NCBI RefSeq assembly: GCF_900103545.1 | Contig: NZ_FNHH01000004.1 | Coordinates: forward strand, 124,001 to 188,000 | From: Daejeonella rubra | Lineage (GTDB): Bacteria > Bacteroidota > Bacteroidia > Sphingobacteriales > Sphingobacteriaceae | Direction of reading: 5' to 3' | Length of the DNA: 64,000 nt | In this document: one piece after another, positions 17,991-26,832 of the stretch | Position numbering within the stretch: the first letter of the stretch is position 1 | Layout of the letters: every line of letters begins with the position of its first letter | The notes under the pieces: model-generated | Told to the model about the DNA's origin: nothing | Database searches by the model: none | The model's input: the letters and a program-made list of their open reading frames with translations, nothing else | Translations under genes and position numbers: made by a program

Positions 17991-19949
17991 TTAGATATCA
18001 ATCCGGGCATATTTTGCATTTTTCTCTATAAAATCACGTCTTGGACCAACTTCATCGCCCATTAGCATTGAAAATATATGATCACATTCAGCTGCATTTT
18101 CAATGGTTACTTTTCTTAAAGTACGAGTTTCAGGGTTCAAGGTGGTATCCCACAATTGTTCTGCGTTCATCTCTCCAAGACCTTTATAACGCTGAATATT
18201 TACACTTTCCTCTTTACCTGCACCTTTCAATGCCTGTACGGCTGCATCACGCTGCTCATCGGTCCAGGCATATTGAAATTCCTTGCCTTTTTTCACCATA
18301 TAAAGTGGCGGTGCTGCGATATAGATATAACCAAACTCAATCAACGCCTTCATGTATCTAAAGAAGAATGTTAGGATCAGGGTAGTAATGTGAGAACCAT
18401 CCACGTCAGCATCGGTCATAATTATGATCCTGTGGTAACGTAATTTCTCCATATTAAGCGCCTTGGCATCTTCTGCAGTCCCAATACTCACACCCATTGC
18501 AGTGAACATATTCTTGATCTCATCATTTTCATAGATCTTATGTTCCATTGCCTTTTCAACATTCAGGATCTTTCCTTTTAAAGGAAGAATTGCCTGAAAA
18601 TTACGATCCCTGCCTTGTTTTGCAGTTCCACCTGCCGAATCTCCCTCGACAAGGTATAGTTCACATGCGGCAGGATCATTATTCGCACAATCTGCAAGCT
18701 TGCCAGGTAAACCTGAACCTCCCATAACAGTTTTACGCTGAACCATTTCGCGTGCTTTACGAGCCGCGGCTCTGGCAGTGGCAGCAAGGATCACCTTATT
18801 GACGATCATCCTGGCTTCCTTCGGATTTTCTTCAAGATAATTGCCCAGAATCTCACCAACTGCGATGTCGACAGCTCCCATAACCTCATTATTACCTAAT
18901 TTGGTCTTGGTTTGTCCTTCGAACTGTGGTTCCTGAACTTTTACAGATATAATTGCTGTAAGTCCTTCCCTGAAATCATCTCCGGTAATTTCGATCTTCA
19001 TGTTTTTCAACATTCCGGATTTTTCAGCATAAGCCTTCAGCGTCCGGGTTAATCCACGACGAAATCCGGCAACATGGGTACCACCTTCATGGGTATTAAT
19101 ATTATTTACATAGGAATGGACATTCTCAGTATAGGTATCATTATACTGAAGAGCCAGTTCAACAGGTATTCCTTGCTTAATTCCTTCTACATAAATCGGT
19201 TCAGGAATTATTGAAGTACGCATTGCGTCAAGATATTTGACAAACTCCTTTAATCCACCTTCTGAAAAGAATTCTTCAAAAAGAAATGAACCATCATCGG
19301 TAGTTTCCCGCTCATCCGTTAGTGATAGGCGAATACCTTTATTCAGGTATGCTAATTCACGCAAACGTGCAGCAAGTGTATCAAATTTATAATCGGTGGT
19401 TAGCGTAAATATTTCGGGATCTGGCTGAAAGGTAACTGTTGTACCAGTTTTATCACTTTCACCAATTACTTTAACATCGTACTGAGGTTTACCACATGAA
19501 TATTCCTGTGCGAATATTTTACCTTCACGCTGAACCTCAACCTTTAGAAGAATTGAAAGAGCATTCACACAACTTACCCCAACACCGTGCAAACCACCAG
19601 ACACTTTATAAGTATCCTTGTCAAATTTACCACCGGCATGAAGTACAGTCATTACCACTTCCAGTGCAGACCGTTTTTCCTTGGTATGCATGGCAGTAGG
19701 AATTCCACGGCCATTATCTTCAACAGTGACTGAATTTCCCTTGTGTATGGTTACTTTAATATCAGAACAATAACCGGCAAGAGCCTCATCAATTGAATTA
19801 TCAACTACCTCATATACTAAGTGATGCAATCCTTTAAACCCGGTATCACCAATATACATTGATGGGCGCTTTCTTACCGCTTCCAGGCCTTCTAAAACCT
19901 GTATATTATCCGCCGAATAATTAGATCTGTCTTCTGTTTCTTCGCTCAT
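17991..19949 (-). CDS. gyrB: DNA gyrase subunit B
   Basis: A 652-residue ATPase subunit of gyrase, which introduces negative supercoils with GyrA. The GHKL ATPase shows EVVDNSIDEALAGYC, DNGRGIPTAMH and GLHGVG. The transducer domain follows. The TOPRIM domain shows LVEGDSAGGTAKQGR and DADVDGSHI. The C-terminal tail has QRYKGLGEMNAEQLWDTTL. ParE is the alternative, but the whole motif set and the 652-residue length fit Bacteroidota GyrB better. It is single and divergent from the OmpH-like gene, with about 160 bp between them. gyrA is not in the window. Confidence 0.93.
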   Translation of the reverse strand: MSEETEDRSNYSADNIQVLEGLEAVRKRPSMYIGDTGFKGLHHLVYEVVDNSIDEALAGYCSDIKVTIHKGNSVTVEDNGRGIPTAMHTKEKRSALEVVMTVLHAGGKFDKDTYKVSGGLHGVGVSCVNALSILLKVEVQREGKIFAQEYSCGKPQYDVKVIGESDKTGTTVTFQPDPEIFTLTTDYKFDTLAARLRELAYLNKGIRLSLTDERETTDDGSFLFEEFFSEGGLKEFVKYLDAMRTSIIPEPIYVEGIKQGIPVELALQYNDTYTENVHSYVNNINTHEGGTHVAGFRRGLTRTLKAYAEKSGMLKNMKIEITGDDFREGLTAIISVKVQEPQFEGQTKTKLGNNEVMGAVDIAVGEILGNYLEENPKEARMIVNKVILAATARAAARKAREMVQRKTVMGGSGLPGKLADCANNDPAACELYLVEGDSAGGTAKQGRDRNFQAILPLKGKILNVEKAMEHKIYENDEIKNMFTAMGVSIGTAEDAKALNMEKLRYHRIIIMTDADVDGSHITTLILTFFFRYMKALIEFGYIYIAAPPLYMVKKGKEFQYAWTDEQRDAAVQALKGAGKEESVNIQRYKGLGEMNAEQLWDTTLNPETRTLRKVTIENAAECDHIFSMLMGDEVGPRRDFIEKNAKYARIDI

Positions 19950-20060
19950 ATTTTCTTATAACAACAAGTACCAAAAATAACCATTTCAGATGGAATAAGT
20001 TGCATTGTGGATAAAATAACACTACATTCCTTTACCGGCAATCCGGAGGAAATTAAATGG

Positions 20061-20090
20061 TTGAGATAATGGTTTGAAAGTTTATATTTG
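20061..20090 (+). promoter_or_regulatory. Bacteroidota-type promoter of the OmpH-like gene
   Basis: TTG at 20061-20063, then 19 bp, then TATATTTG at 20083-20090. This fits the Bacteroidota -33/-7 consensus, and the ATG follows 21 bp later. Confidence 0.65.
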
Positions 20091-20111
20091 TCTAAATTTT
20101 TATAAAAAAAT

Positions 20112-20705
20112 ATGAAGAAATTAATAACAGGCATAAGTAAAATTGCAGCCATTTTCGCTATAGCAGCAATTGTTGTCTCATGCAACAAAGAACAACCTAA
20201 AACTGCGGGCACTGCAACAGGCACAACTGCAAACAATTCAGAACCTGTAGTCTATGTAAATTCAGACTCCCTGTTGACTAATTATGAATATTTTAAAGCA
20301 GTTCAGGTTACTTTTCAGGAAAAATCTAAAAAAGCTCAGGCTGATCTGACTGCAAAAGGTGCAGCTTTTCAACGTGAAGTTGCTGCTTACCAGCAAAATG
20401 CAGGTAGTTTAAGCGCAGACCAGCGTGCTTCGACAGAGGAACGTCTTGCAAGAAAACAACAAGAACTGGCTACCTACAATCAAAATGCAGGAAATGCACT
20501 TTCAAATGAAGAAGCTGTAGAAAATGAGAAATTATATAACAAGGTTTCAGATTTTTTAAAGGTTCACGCTAAAGCAAAAGGATATAAAATTGTATTGACT
20601 TATTCTAAGTCAAATCCAGCAGTTTTATATGCTGATCAAAGCCTTGATATTACAAAAGAAGTAGTAGCAGGTTTGAATGCAGAGTATAAAAAAGACAAGA
20701 AATAA
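20112..20705 (+). CDS. OmpH/Skp-family chaperone-like lipoprotein
   Basis: A 197-residue protein with a lipoprotein signal peptide ending VVSC (Cys24). The mature part begins with a low-complexity Thr/Ala/Gly linker and then the OmpH/Skp pattern: VVYVNSDSLLTNYEYFKAVQ, a long Lys/Gln/Glu coiled coil (about 75-140), and the return strand KGYKIVLTYSKSNPAVLYADQSLDITKEVV. Skp-family proteins hold unfolded outer-membrane proteins in the periplasm. Here lipidation would tether it to a membrane. The coiled coil has a repeated Y-x-QNAG phrase on its two sides. It is monocistronic with its own promoter and terminator. Confidence 0.85.
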   Translation: MKKLITGISKIAAIFAIAAIVVSCNKEQPKTAGTATGTTANNSEPVVYVNSDSLLTNYEYFKAVQVTFQEKSKKAQADLTAKGAAFQREVAAYQQNAGSLSADQRASTEERLARKQQELATYNQNAGNALSNEEAVENEKLYNKVSDFLKVHAKAKGYKIVLTYSKSNPAVLYADQSLDITKEVVAGLNAEYKKDKK

Positions 20706-20729
20706 ATTTCTTTTAAATACCAATTGAAG

Positions 20730-20757
20730 AACCCCGGAACCACCGGGGTTTTTTATT
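20730..20757 (+). terminator. Intrinsic terminator after the OmpH-like gene
   Basis: An 8-bp GC-rich stem (AACCCCGG / CCGGGGTT) with a 5-nt loop, followed by TTTTTATTTT. Confidence 0.85.
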
Positions 20758-20805
20758 TTCATGTTTATTTTGGCAATGACTTGATTTTATAGATATTGAA
20801 GACAT

Positions 20806-21288
20806 ATGTCAGGAATTGAGCAACATCAAAAATTCATGCGAATTGCAATCCGCCTTGCAGAACAAAATGTAAAAAAGGCAATCGGCGGACCATTCGGTGC
20901 TATTATAGTAAAAGATGGCAAGGTTATCGCCAAAAGTTCTAATAAGGTAACTCTTAAGAAAGACCCTACGGCTCATGCAGAGGTCTCAGCCATCAGAATT
21001 GCCTGCAAAAAGCTTGACACATTCGACCTCCAGGGTTGTGTGATCTACACCAGTTGCGAACCATGCCCAATGTGCTTAAGTGCTATTTACTGGGCACATC
21101 TGGATGAGGTTTATTATGCCAACACAAAAGAAGACGCTGCAAACATTGGATTCGACGATCAATTTATTTACGATGAGATCGCTCTTCCTTATAAGAAAAG
21201 GAAATTACCTTTTCACCAGATCATGAGAAAGGAAGCAATAAATTCATTCAAGCTTTGGGATGAGTCGGTAATGAAGATCGAATATTAA
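20806..21288 (+). CDS. Nucleoside/guanine deaminase (CDA-fold)
   Basis: A 160-residue zinc deaminase of the cytidine/deoxycytidylate deaminase fold. The zinc ligands are His57 and the Cys pair of PCPMC (Cys87, Cys90), with catalytic Glu59 in HAEVSAIR. The length and the SAIYWAHLDEVYYAN segment resemble guanine deaminases (GuaD of the Bacillus type), which turn guanine into xanthine. The tRNA-adenosine deaminase TadA is the main alternative. The tail ending with a basic stretch then a DESV motif is more like GuaD. It overlaps the phosphoesterase start by one base (TAATG), so the two are translationally coupled. Confidence 0.85.
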   Translation: MSGIEQHQKFMRIAIRLAEQNVKKAIGGPFGAIIVKDGKVIAKSSNKVTLKKDPTAHAEVSAIRIACKKLDTFDLQGCVIYTSCEPCPMCLSAIYWAHLDEVYYANTKEDAANIGFDDQFIYDEIALPYKKRKLPFHQIMRKEAINSFKLWDESVMKIEY

Positions 21289-22103
21289 TGATTAGTAGAC
21301 GTAAATTCATTTGGGGTGGCATTGGAATTATCACTGCATCCATAGGTATCAACTCCTTTTGGTATGAGAAATTATTCATTGAGCTGAATGAATTTTACAT
21401 TGGAAATGCAGGTCCTAAAACAAGGAACATTAAGGTTGTTCAAATCTCTGACCTTCATTTAAGATCTATAAGATCCAAACATCTTGAACTTGTTAAGACC
21501 ATCAATCAACTCAAACCTGAATTGATCATGTTCACCGGTGACGTAATTGACCGAAACAAAAATCTTGGAAAACTGGACAAATTTCTGGCTATGTTCGACC
21601 CATCCATTCAAAAAACTGCAATTCTGGGAAACTGGGAATGCTGGGAGGTACATCCCAGAGAATTACTGAAGATTTATCAAAAACATCAATGCGAACTTAT
21701 TGTCAACCATTCATTCAGGTATGAATTTGGAAATACTTCGGTTTCCGTTTCCGGGATGGATGACCTGATCGCCGGGAAAGCCGATTACAAAATGGCGATG
21801 GAGTTTTATGAGAAATCAACGTATCACATCATCATGACCCATTGTCCGCAACACAGGGATATTATTCAGGAGCAAATGACTGATATTCCTATTGACCTTA
21901 TACTTTCAGGTCATACACATGGGGGACAGGTTAACATTTTGGGCTATGCACCTTTCAGACCAATGGGAAGTGGCAGATATATAGCCGGATGGTACAAAGA
22001 TGAATTACCTCATATGTATGTTTCCAGAGGAATCGGAACGAGCGGGATACCCATGAGACTTGGATCACGCGCCGAAGTATCGATCTTTAATTTTAAAGCA
22101 TAA
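21288..22103 (+). CDS. Membrane-anchored metallophosphoesterase
   Basis: A 271-residue calcineurin-like phosphoesterase. The metal-binding motifs are D55-x-H57 (QISDLHL), GDxxDR (Asp85), GN (Asn115), His185 (MTHCPQH) and GHTHGG (His209, His211). The third motif reads GNWE rather than the usual GNHE/D, so the catalytic-site His is Trp here. The N-terminus MISRRKFIWGGIGIITASIG has a twin-arginine-like signal and one hydrophobic segment, so it is exported or anchored at the outer face of the inner membrane. YaeI-type proteins and UDP-diacylglucosamine-like hydrolases are relatives. The start codon shares a base with the deaminase stop. Confidence 0.85.
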   Translation: MISRRKFIWGGIGIITASIGINSFWYEKLFIELNEFYIGNAGPKTRNIKVVQISDLHLRSIRSKHLELVKTINQLKPELIMFTGDVIDRNKNLGKLDKFLAMFDPSIQKTAILGNWECWEVHPRELLKIYQKHQCELIVNHSFRYEFGNTSVSVSGMDDLIAGKADYKMAMEFYEKSTYHIIMTHCPQHRDIIQEQMTDIPIDLILSGHTHGGQVNILGYAPFRPMGSGRYIAGWYKDELPHMYVSRGIGTSGIPMRLGSRAEVSIFNFKA

Positions 22104-22148
22104 TTGCCAAATTAGAGCAGCTCTTACCTGTATTTTTTCTAAAAAATC

Positions 22149-22541
22149 CTAATCAAACCAGCCTTCCTGCAGATCATCAATTTCTCTGCGATCTCTTTTT
22201 GTAGGCCTTCCGGCACCTCTATCCCTGCTTAAGGTTGGACTTTGAAACATTGACTTATATGCCGGCGTATCTTCAACCGGTGTCAGATCTTCATAAAAGT
22301 TCACAGCAGTTTTTGCATCCACTCTGCGATCCAGCAAACCAACAACCTGAATTATCTTTTTATCGCTTCCCTTTTGAACGGTATACACCTCTCCTATTTT
22401 CACAACATGAGAAGCTTTCAGGTTTTGTCCGTTTAATTTTATTCTTCCGGCTTTACAAGCTTCGGTAGAAATACTACGGGTTTTAAAAGCACGTATTGCC
22501 CATAAATATTTATCGATACGCAATTTCTCTGATTCCTGCAT
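22149..22541 (-). CDS. S4-domain RNA-binding protein, Hsp15-like
   Basis: A 130-residue protein with an N-terminal S4 domain (LRIDKYLWAIRAFKTRS, then GRIKLNGQNLKASHVVKIGE) that binds structured RNA. The charged C-terminus (SRDRGAGRPTKRDRREIDDL) is typical of Hsp15. Hsp15 in E. coli rescues stalled 50S subunits carrying nascent chains with tRNA. It is transcribed divergently from dapD with 79 bp between the two ATGs, and convergent to the phosphoesterase gene with a 45-bp gap and no clear terminator. Confidence 0.85.
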   Translation of the reverse strand: MQESEKLRIDKYLWAIRAFKTRSISTEACKAGRIKLNGQNLKASHVVKIGEVYTVQKGSDKKIIQVVGLLDRRVDAKTAVNFYEDLTPVEDTPAYKSMFQSPTLSRDRGAGRPTKRDRREIDDLQEGWFD

Positions 22542-22620
22542 AGTCCAAAATTACGCAACAATTGATTGATTGATACAAAAATTGACAGAAAATTCCTTTA
22601 ATTTGCTTTAAATTAAAAGT

Positions 22621-23439
22621 ATGACTACCGAATTAAAAAAACTGATTGAAACTGCATGGGAGGATCGTAATCTCATCAATTTTAAAGAATACAGAGATGC
22701 CATTGAACGGGTAATTTTACATCTTGACAAAGGCGAGATCAGAGTTGCTGAACAAATCGGAAATCGCTGGCATGTAAACGACTGGATCAAGAAAGCAGTT
22801 ATCCTATATTTTCCTATCAGAGAAATGAAGGAAATTGAAGTGGGACCATTTGTGTTCCATGACAAAATGAAATTGAAAACAGATTACAAAGAAATGGGTG
22901 TCAGAGTAGTTCCTCATGGGATTGCCCGTTACGGAGCATTTCTTGCAAGGGGAGTAATCATGATGCCGTCATATGTCAATATTGGAGCTTATGTTGATGA
23001 AGGCACAATGGTAGACACATGGGCAACGGTTGGTTCATGCGCTCAGATTGGAAAACATGTTCATTTAAGTGGCGGTGTAGGTATTGGCGGCGTATTAGAA
23101 CCAATCCAGGCATCTCCGGTAATCATTGAAGATAATTGCTTTATCGGCTCCAGAGCTATCGTAGTTGAAGGTGTTCACGTTGAGAGAGAAGCTGTTCTTG
23201 GGGCGAATGTTGTACTCACAGCATCTACAAAGATCATCGATGTAACAGGTGATGAACCTGTTGAATATAAAGGATTTGTACCTGCGCGTTCTGTTGTTAT
23301 ACCTGGATCGTATGCGAAAAAATTCCCTGCCGGCGAATATCAGGTGCCTTGCGCATTGATCATCGGACAAAGAAAAGAATCAACAGATAAAAAAACATCT
23401 CTTAACGATGCACTAAGAGAGAATAATGTGGCAGTTTAA
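22621..23439 (+). CDS. dapD: Tetrahydrodipicolinate N-succinyltransferase
   Basis: A 272-residue trimeric left-handed beta-helix enzyme. It has an N-terminal helical domain and hexapeptide repeats (GAYVDEGTMVDTWATVGSCAQIGKH, GGVLEPI, IEDNCFIGSRAIVVEG). It transfers succinyl from succinyl-CoA to tetrahydrodipicolinate on the way to meso-diaminopimelate and lysine, and so feeds peptidoglycan. The length is standard. Start ATG at 22621 is preceded by only a purine-rich stretch. It is monocistronic, closed by a terminator. Confidence 0.95.
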   Translation: MTTELKKLIETAWEDRNLINFKEYRDAIERVILHLDKGEIRVAEQIGNRWHVNDWIKKAVILYFPIREMKEIEVGPFVFHDKMKLKTDYKEMGVRVVPHGIARYGAFLARGVIMMPSYVNIGAYVDEGTMVDTWATVGSCAQIGKHVHLSGGVGIGGVLEPIQASPVIIEDNCFIGSRAIVVEGVHVEREAVLGANVVLTASTKIIDVTGDEPVEYKGFVPARSVVIPGSYAKKFPAGEYQVPCALIIGQRKESTDKKTSLNDALRENNVAV

Positions 23440-23464
23440 TACTGACACAGCAGCTTTTTTAATT

Positions 23465-23497
23465 AAAAAGGATGAATTGATTCATCCTTTTTAGTTT
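23465..23497 (+). terminator. Intrinsic terminator after dapD
   Basis: A perfect 12-bp stem AAAAAGGATGAA / TTCATCCTTTTT with a TTGA tetraloop. It ends 19 bp before the next gene. Confidence 0.85.
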
Positions 23498-23509
23498 TAT
23501 AGCATAAAC

Positions 23510-24622
23510 ATGAAAATAGGCTTTGACGGTAAGCGCGTAACCCAAAATTTTACTGGTTTAGGAAACTACAGCCGGTATGTGCTTAAAATATTAGCTGAAT
23601 ATTACCCTGAAAATCAATATACTGTCTTTGTTTCTAAAGCCAATCATAATTCCTCATACTTTCCGGAATATCCTTCAATACACTTTCATTTTCCGAAAAA
23701 TCAATTAATAAAAAACTATTGGAGGAGTGCAGGAATTGTAAAGGATCTAAGAAAGGAAAAGATCGAGCTTTTTCACGGACTAAGTAACGAAATTCCTTTT
23801 GGGCTGAAAAAGGCCGGAATCCCATCCGTAGTAACCATCCATGATCTGATATTTTACAGATACCCCAAATACTACCCCTTTTTAGATAGAAAGATCTACG
23901 AGTTTAAGGTTCGTTATGCTTCTGAACATGCCGATAAGATAATTGCTGTCAGTGAACAAACGAAATCTGATCTGATCAACTTTTTCAATGTTGATGAATC
24001 GCGAATTGAGGTGATCTACCAAAATTGTGACCCTATCTTCATGTCAGAAGTATCAGAGCAGGAAAAGACCAGGATCAGATCCGCCTATAATTTGCCTGAA
24101 GAATTCCTGCTGAATGTGGGCACGATAGAAACCCGAAAAAATTCACTTCTTATCGTAAAAGCCCTAAAAAAGCTAAAGGCCAATATTCATCTGGTCATAA
24201 TTGGAAAAGAAACTCTGTACACACAAGTAGTAAAAGATTTTATTTCTAACAATAACCTGATGAGCAGGGTTCATTTTCTAAAGAACGTCTCTTTCCAGGA
24301 CCTTCCAGGGATATACCAACAGGCCAGGATATTCATATATCCATCAGAATTCGAAGGGTTCGGGATACCTGTTGTAGAAGCTTTAAGTTCGGGAGTACCT
24401 GTAATTGCAGCTAAAGGATCCTGTCTTGAAGAAGCAGGTGGTAAAGGCAGCATATATGTAGATCCAAATGACAGCGATGAACTTGCAGACCAGATCAACC
24501 TGGTTATCAACAACACCAAAAAAAGAGAGTTAATGATACGTTCCGGATTTGAACACATTATTAATTTTTCAAATCAAAAAATTGCAGATAAATTATTCAA
24601 ACTTTACCAAAACCTAATCTAA
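23510..24622 (+). CDS. GT4-family glycosyltransferase
   Basis: A 370-residue GT-B enzyme of family GT4. The N-terminus MKIGFDGKRVTQNFTGLGNY has the Gly-rich loop, HDLIFYRYP is the acceptor-side motif, NVGTIETRKN opens the C-domain, and SEFEGFGIPVVEALSSGVPV contains the intact EX7E donor motif, unlike the 3 kb GT4. Donor and acceptor are unknown; cell-surface polysaccharide is the usual context. Its stop codon is directly followed by the ATG of the next gene, so it is co-transcribed with the TsaC-type gene, an unrelated function. Confidence 0.9.
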   Translation: MKIGFDGKRVTQNFTGLGNYSRYVLKILAEYYPENQYTVFVSKANHNSSYFPEYPSIHFHFPKNQLIKNYWRSAGIVKDLRKEKIELFHGLSNEIPFGLKKAGIPSVVTIHDLIFYRYPKYYPFLDRKIYEFKVRYASEHADKIIAVSEQTKSDLINFFNVDESRIEVIYQNCDPIFMSEVSEQEKTRIRSAYNLPEEFLLNVGTIETRKNSLLIVKALKKLKANIHLVIIGKETLYTQVVKDFISNNNLMSRVHFLKNVSFQDLPGIYQQARIFIYPSEFEGFGIPVVEALSSGVPVIAAKGSCLEEAGGKGSIYVDPNDSDELADQINLVINNTKKRELMIRSGFEHIINFSNQKIADKLFKLYQNLI

Positions 24623-25189
24623 ATGCTAAGAGATGAAGTAAATAAGGCTTTTGAAGTATTAAAGAATGGAGGCCTGATTCTTTACCCAACCGATACTATT
24701 TGGGGTATTGGATGCGATGCAACAAACGAAGAAGCAGTAGAAAAGGTCTTCAAGCTAAAAGGAAGATCGGAGGAAAAAAGTCTGATCGTTTTATTAGATA
24801 GTGTCAATAAACTTCAAAGCTATGTGAATGAGGTACCGGAGGTCGCTTACGATCTGATTGAATATGCAGAAAATCCAATGACCATTATTTATTCAGGTGC
24901 AAAAAATCTGGCTAAGAATGCAATTGCAAAGGATGGAAGTATAGGCATACGGATCGTAAAACATCAATTCTGTGAGCAAGTACTGCAGAGATTCAGAAAG
25001 CCGATCATATCCACTTCAGCCAATTTAAGTGGGCAGCCATCCCCTTCCTGCTTTAATGATATCAGTGAAGAGATAAAACAGGGAGTTGATTATGTTGTCA
25101 ACTGGGAGCAGGATGATACTTCAATAAAGAAAGCGTCTACTATCATGAAGCTTGAACCAGGCGGACTGTTTTCATTCATTCGAAAATAA
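24623..25189 (+). CDS. L-threonylcarbamoyladenylate synthase (Sua5/YciO/YrdC)
   Basis: A 188-residue YrdC-domain protein. It makes threonylcarbamoyl-AMP from Thr, bicarbonate and ATP for the t6A37 modification of ANN-decoding tRNAs. Visible motifs are YPTDTIWGIGCDA, KLKGRSEEKSLIVLLDS and the substrate segment STSANLSGQPSP. It has no C-terminal Sua5 domain, so it is TsaC-like in size. It is adjacent to the preceding GT4 gene, with the ATG immediately after that stop codon. A true TsaC function is likely but YciO-type paralogues look the same. Confidence 0.88.
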   Translation: MLRDEVNKAFEVLKNGGLILYPTDTIWGIGCDATNEEAVEKVFKLKGRSEEKSLIVLLDSVNKLQSYVNEVPEVAYDLIEYAENPMTIIYSGAKNLAKNAIAKDGSIGIRIVKHQFCEQVLQRFRKPIISTSANLSGQPSPSCFNDISEEIKQGVDYVVNWEQDDTSIKKASTIMKLEPGGLFSFIRK

Positions 25190-25339
25190 GAATAAAAAAG
25201 CTATACGTTTAGAGTTGAATGTTAATCAATCACTTGAAAAAGTGCAATAATATGTTGTCCTTTGCGGATAAATTATTACCTGCCCAGATCAGGTTTGATG
25301 ATCCCCATCTCCTCTAATTGAGATCCGATCTGATTTTAT

Positions 25340-26749
25340 ATGAAAGAACATTTACAACATCCTATATTCAAAAAACTCAGTAAACTGGCCGAGGAATCAA
25401 ATACAGAAATATATGTTATAGGGGGGTTTGTCAGAGATCTTTTTCTCAACCGGCCATCCAAAGACATCGACATTCTGGTTATCGGTAATGGAATTAAATT
25501 TGCTGAAGCTGCCGGTAAACTTTTACACACCAAAGTTTCAGTGTTTAAGAATTTCGGCACCGCAATGCTTAAGCATGGGGATCTTGAAATAGAATTTGTA
25601 GGGGCTAGAAAAGAATCATACCGATCTGAATCCCGAAAGCCTATTGTAGAGAACGGCACTCTTGAAGATGATCAGAAACGCCGTGATTTTAATATAAATG
25701 CGATGGCTTTGGGTTTAAATGTTTCAAATTTCGGAACTTTATTAGATCCATTTGAAGGCATTCAAGACCTTGAAAATAAACTTATACGTACACCTCTCAA
25801 TCCGGCAGAGACGTTTTCTGACGATCCTTTAAGAATGTTAAGAGCCATACGGTTTGCCACTCAGCTCAATTTCAATATACATCCTGATGCTATTGATGCA
25901 ATCAAAAAGAACTGTGAGAGGATCAGGATCGTCTCTCCCGAAAGAATTACTGATGAATTAAATAAGATCATACTCGCACCTAAGCCATCAACAGGATTTA
26001 TTTACTTATTTGACACGGGCCTACTGCGTGTAATTTTTCCTCAAATGGCAGATCTGCATGGAGTTGAAGTAGTGGATGGTAAAGGACATAAAGACAATTT
26101 TTATCATACACTTCAGGTGCTTGACAATCTTTCGGAAAATACCAATGACCTCTGGCTAAGATGGGCAGCTATTCTGCATGATATTGCTAAGCCTGCCACA
26201 AAACGTTTTGAACCTGGCCATGGATGGACATTTCATGGTCATGAAGACCGTGGTGCCCGCATGGTACCCAAAATCTTCGCTCAGCTCAAGCTTCCCTTGA
26301 ATGAAAAAATGAAACTGGTACAAAAATTGGTGCAATTACATCTGAGACCAATAGTTCTTGCGCAGGATGTAGTTACCGACTCAGCAGTGAGGCGCTTATT
26401 ATTTGAAGCCGGTGAAGAGATAGACAGTCTGATGTTGTTATGTAATGCAGACGTAACAACAAAGAATGAATATAAAGTAAAAAAATACCGACGAAACTTT
26501 GACCTGGTAAAGCAGAAACTGAAGGATGTTGAGGAAAGCGATCAATTGAGGAACTGGCAGCCACCGGTTAGCGGTGAAGATATCATGCTGGCATTTAATT
26601 TGAGTGCAGGTAAAAGTGTTGGCATTATCAAAAACCAAATCCGGGAAGCTATCCTTGAAGGAGAAATTAAAAATACAAGAGAAGAGGCTTATGAGTATAT
26701 GTTAGAAAAGGGGAAAGCTTTAGGACTCATCCCGGTTAAACATAGCTAA
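25340..26749 (+). CDS. cca: CCA-adding-type tRNA nucleotidyltransferase with HD domain
   Basis: A 469-residue class-II nucleotidyltransferase. The GGFVRD motif (28-33) and the catalytic D-x-D (KDIDI, 42-44) are followed by the neck and body of the poly(A) polymerase/CCA-adding family. An HD phosphohydrolase domain contains LHDIAK and GHEDRGARM. It would add or repair the tRNA 3' CCA. This suits the window, where four of the five tRNA genes do not encode CCA. A poly(A) polymerase is the alternative with the same motifs. The 150 bp upstream has no clear promoter. Confidence 0.87.
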   Translation: MKEHLQHPIFKKLSKLAEESNTEIYVIGGFVRDLFLNRPSKDIDILVIGNGIKFAEAAGKLLHTKVSVFKNFGTAMLKHGDLEIEFVGARKESYRSESRKPIVENGTLEDDQKRRDFNINAMALGLNVSNFGTLLDPFEGIQDLENKLIRTPLNPAETFSDDPLRMLRAIRFATQLNFNIHPDAIDAIKKNCERIRIVSPERITDELNKIILAPKPSTGFIYLFDTGLLRVIFPQMADLHGVEVVDGKGHKDNFYHTLQVLDNLSENTNDLWLRWAAILHDIAKPATKRFEPGHGWTFHGHEDRGARMVPKIFAQLKLPLNEKMKLVQKLVQLHLRPIVLAQDVVTDSAVRRLLFEAGEEIDSLMLLCNADVTTKNEYKVKKYRRNFDLVKQKLKDVEESDQLRNWQPPVSGEDIMLAFNLSAGKSVGIIKNQIREAILEGEIKNTREEAYEYMLEKGKALGLIPVKHS

Positions 26750-26800
26750 TAGAAGAACAAAAAAAATAGTTAAAAAATGTTTAACCGTCTTTTCAAATAG

Positions 26801-26808
26801 TATTTTTG
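26801..26808 (+). promoter_or_regulatory. Bacteroidota -7 element before the pRiA4b ORF3-like gene
   Basis: TATTTTTG matches TAnnTTTG and lies 24 bp before the ATG. The -33 region is T-rich (TGTTTAA) but not a perfect TTTG. Confidence 0.5.
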
Positions 26809-26832
26809 TAAAAGAATTATAATAGAATAAAA

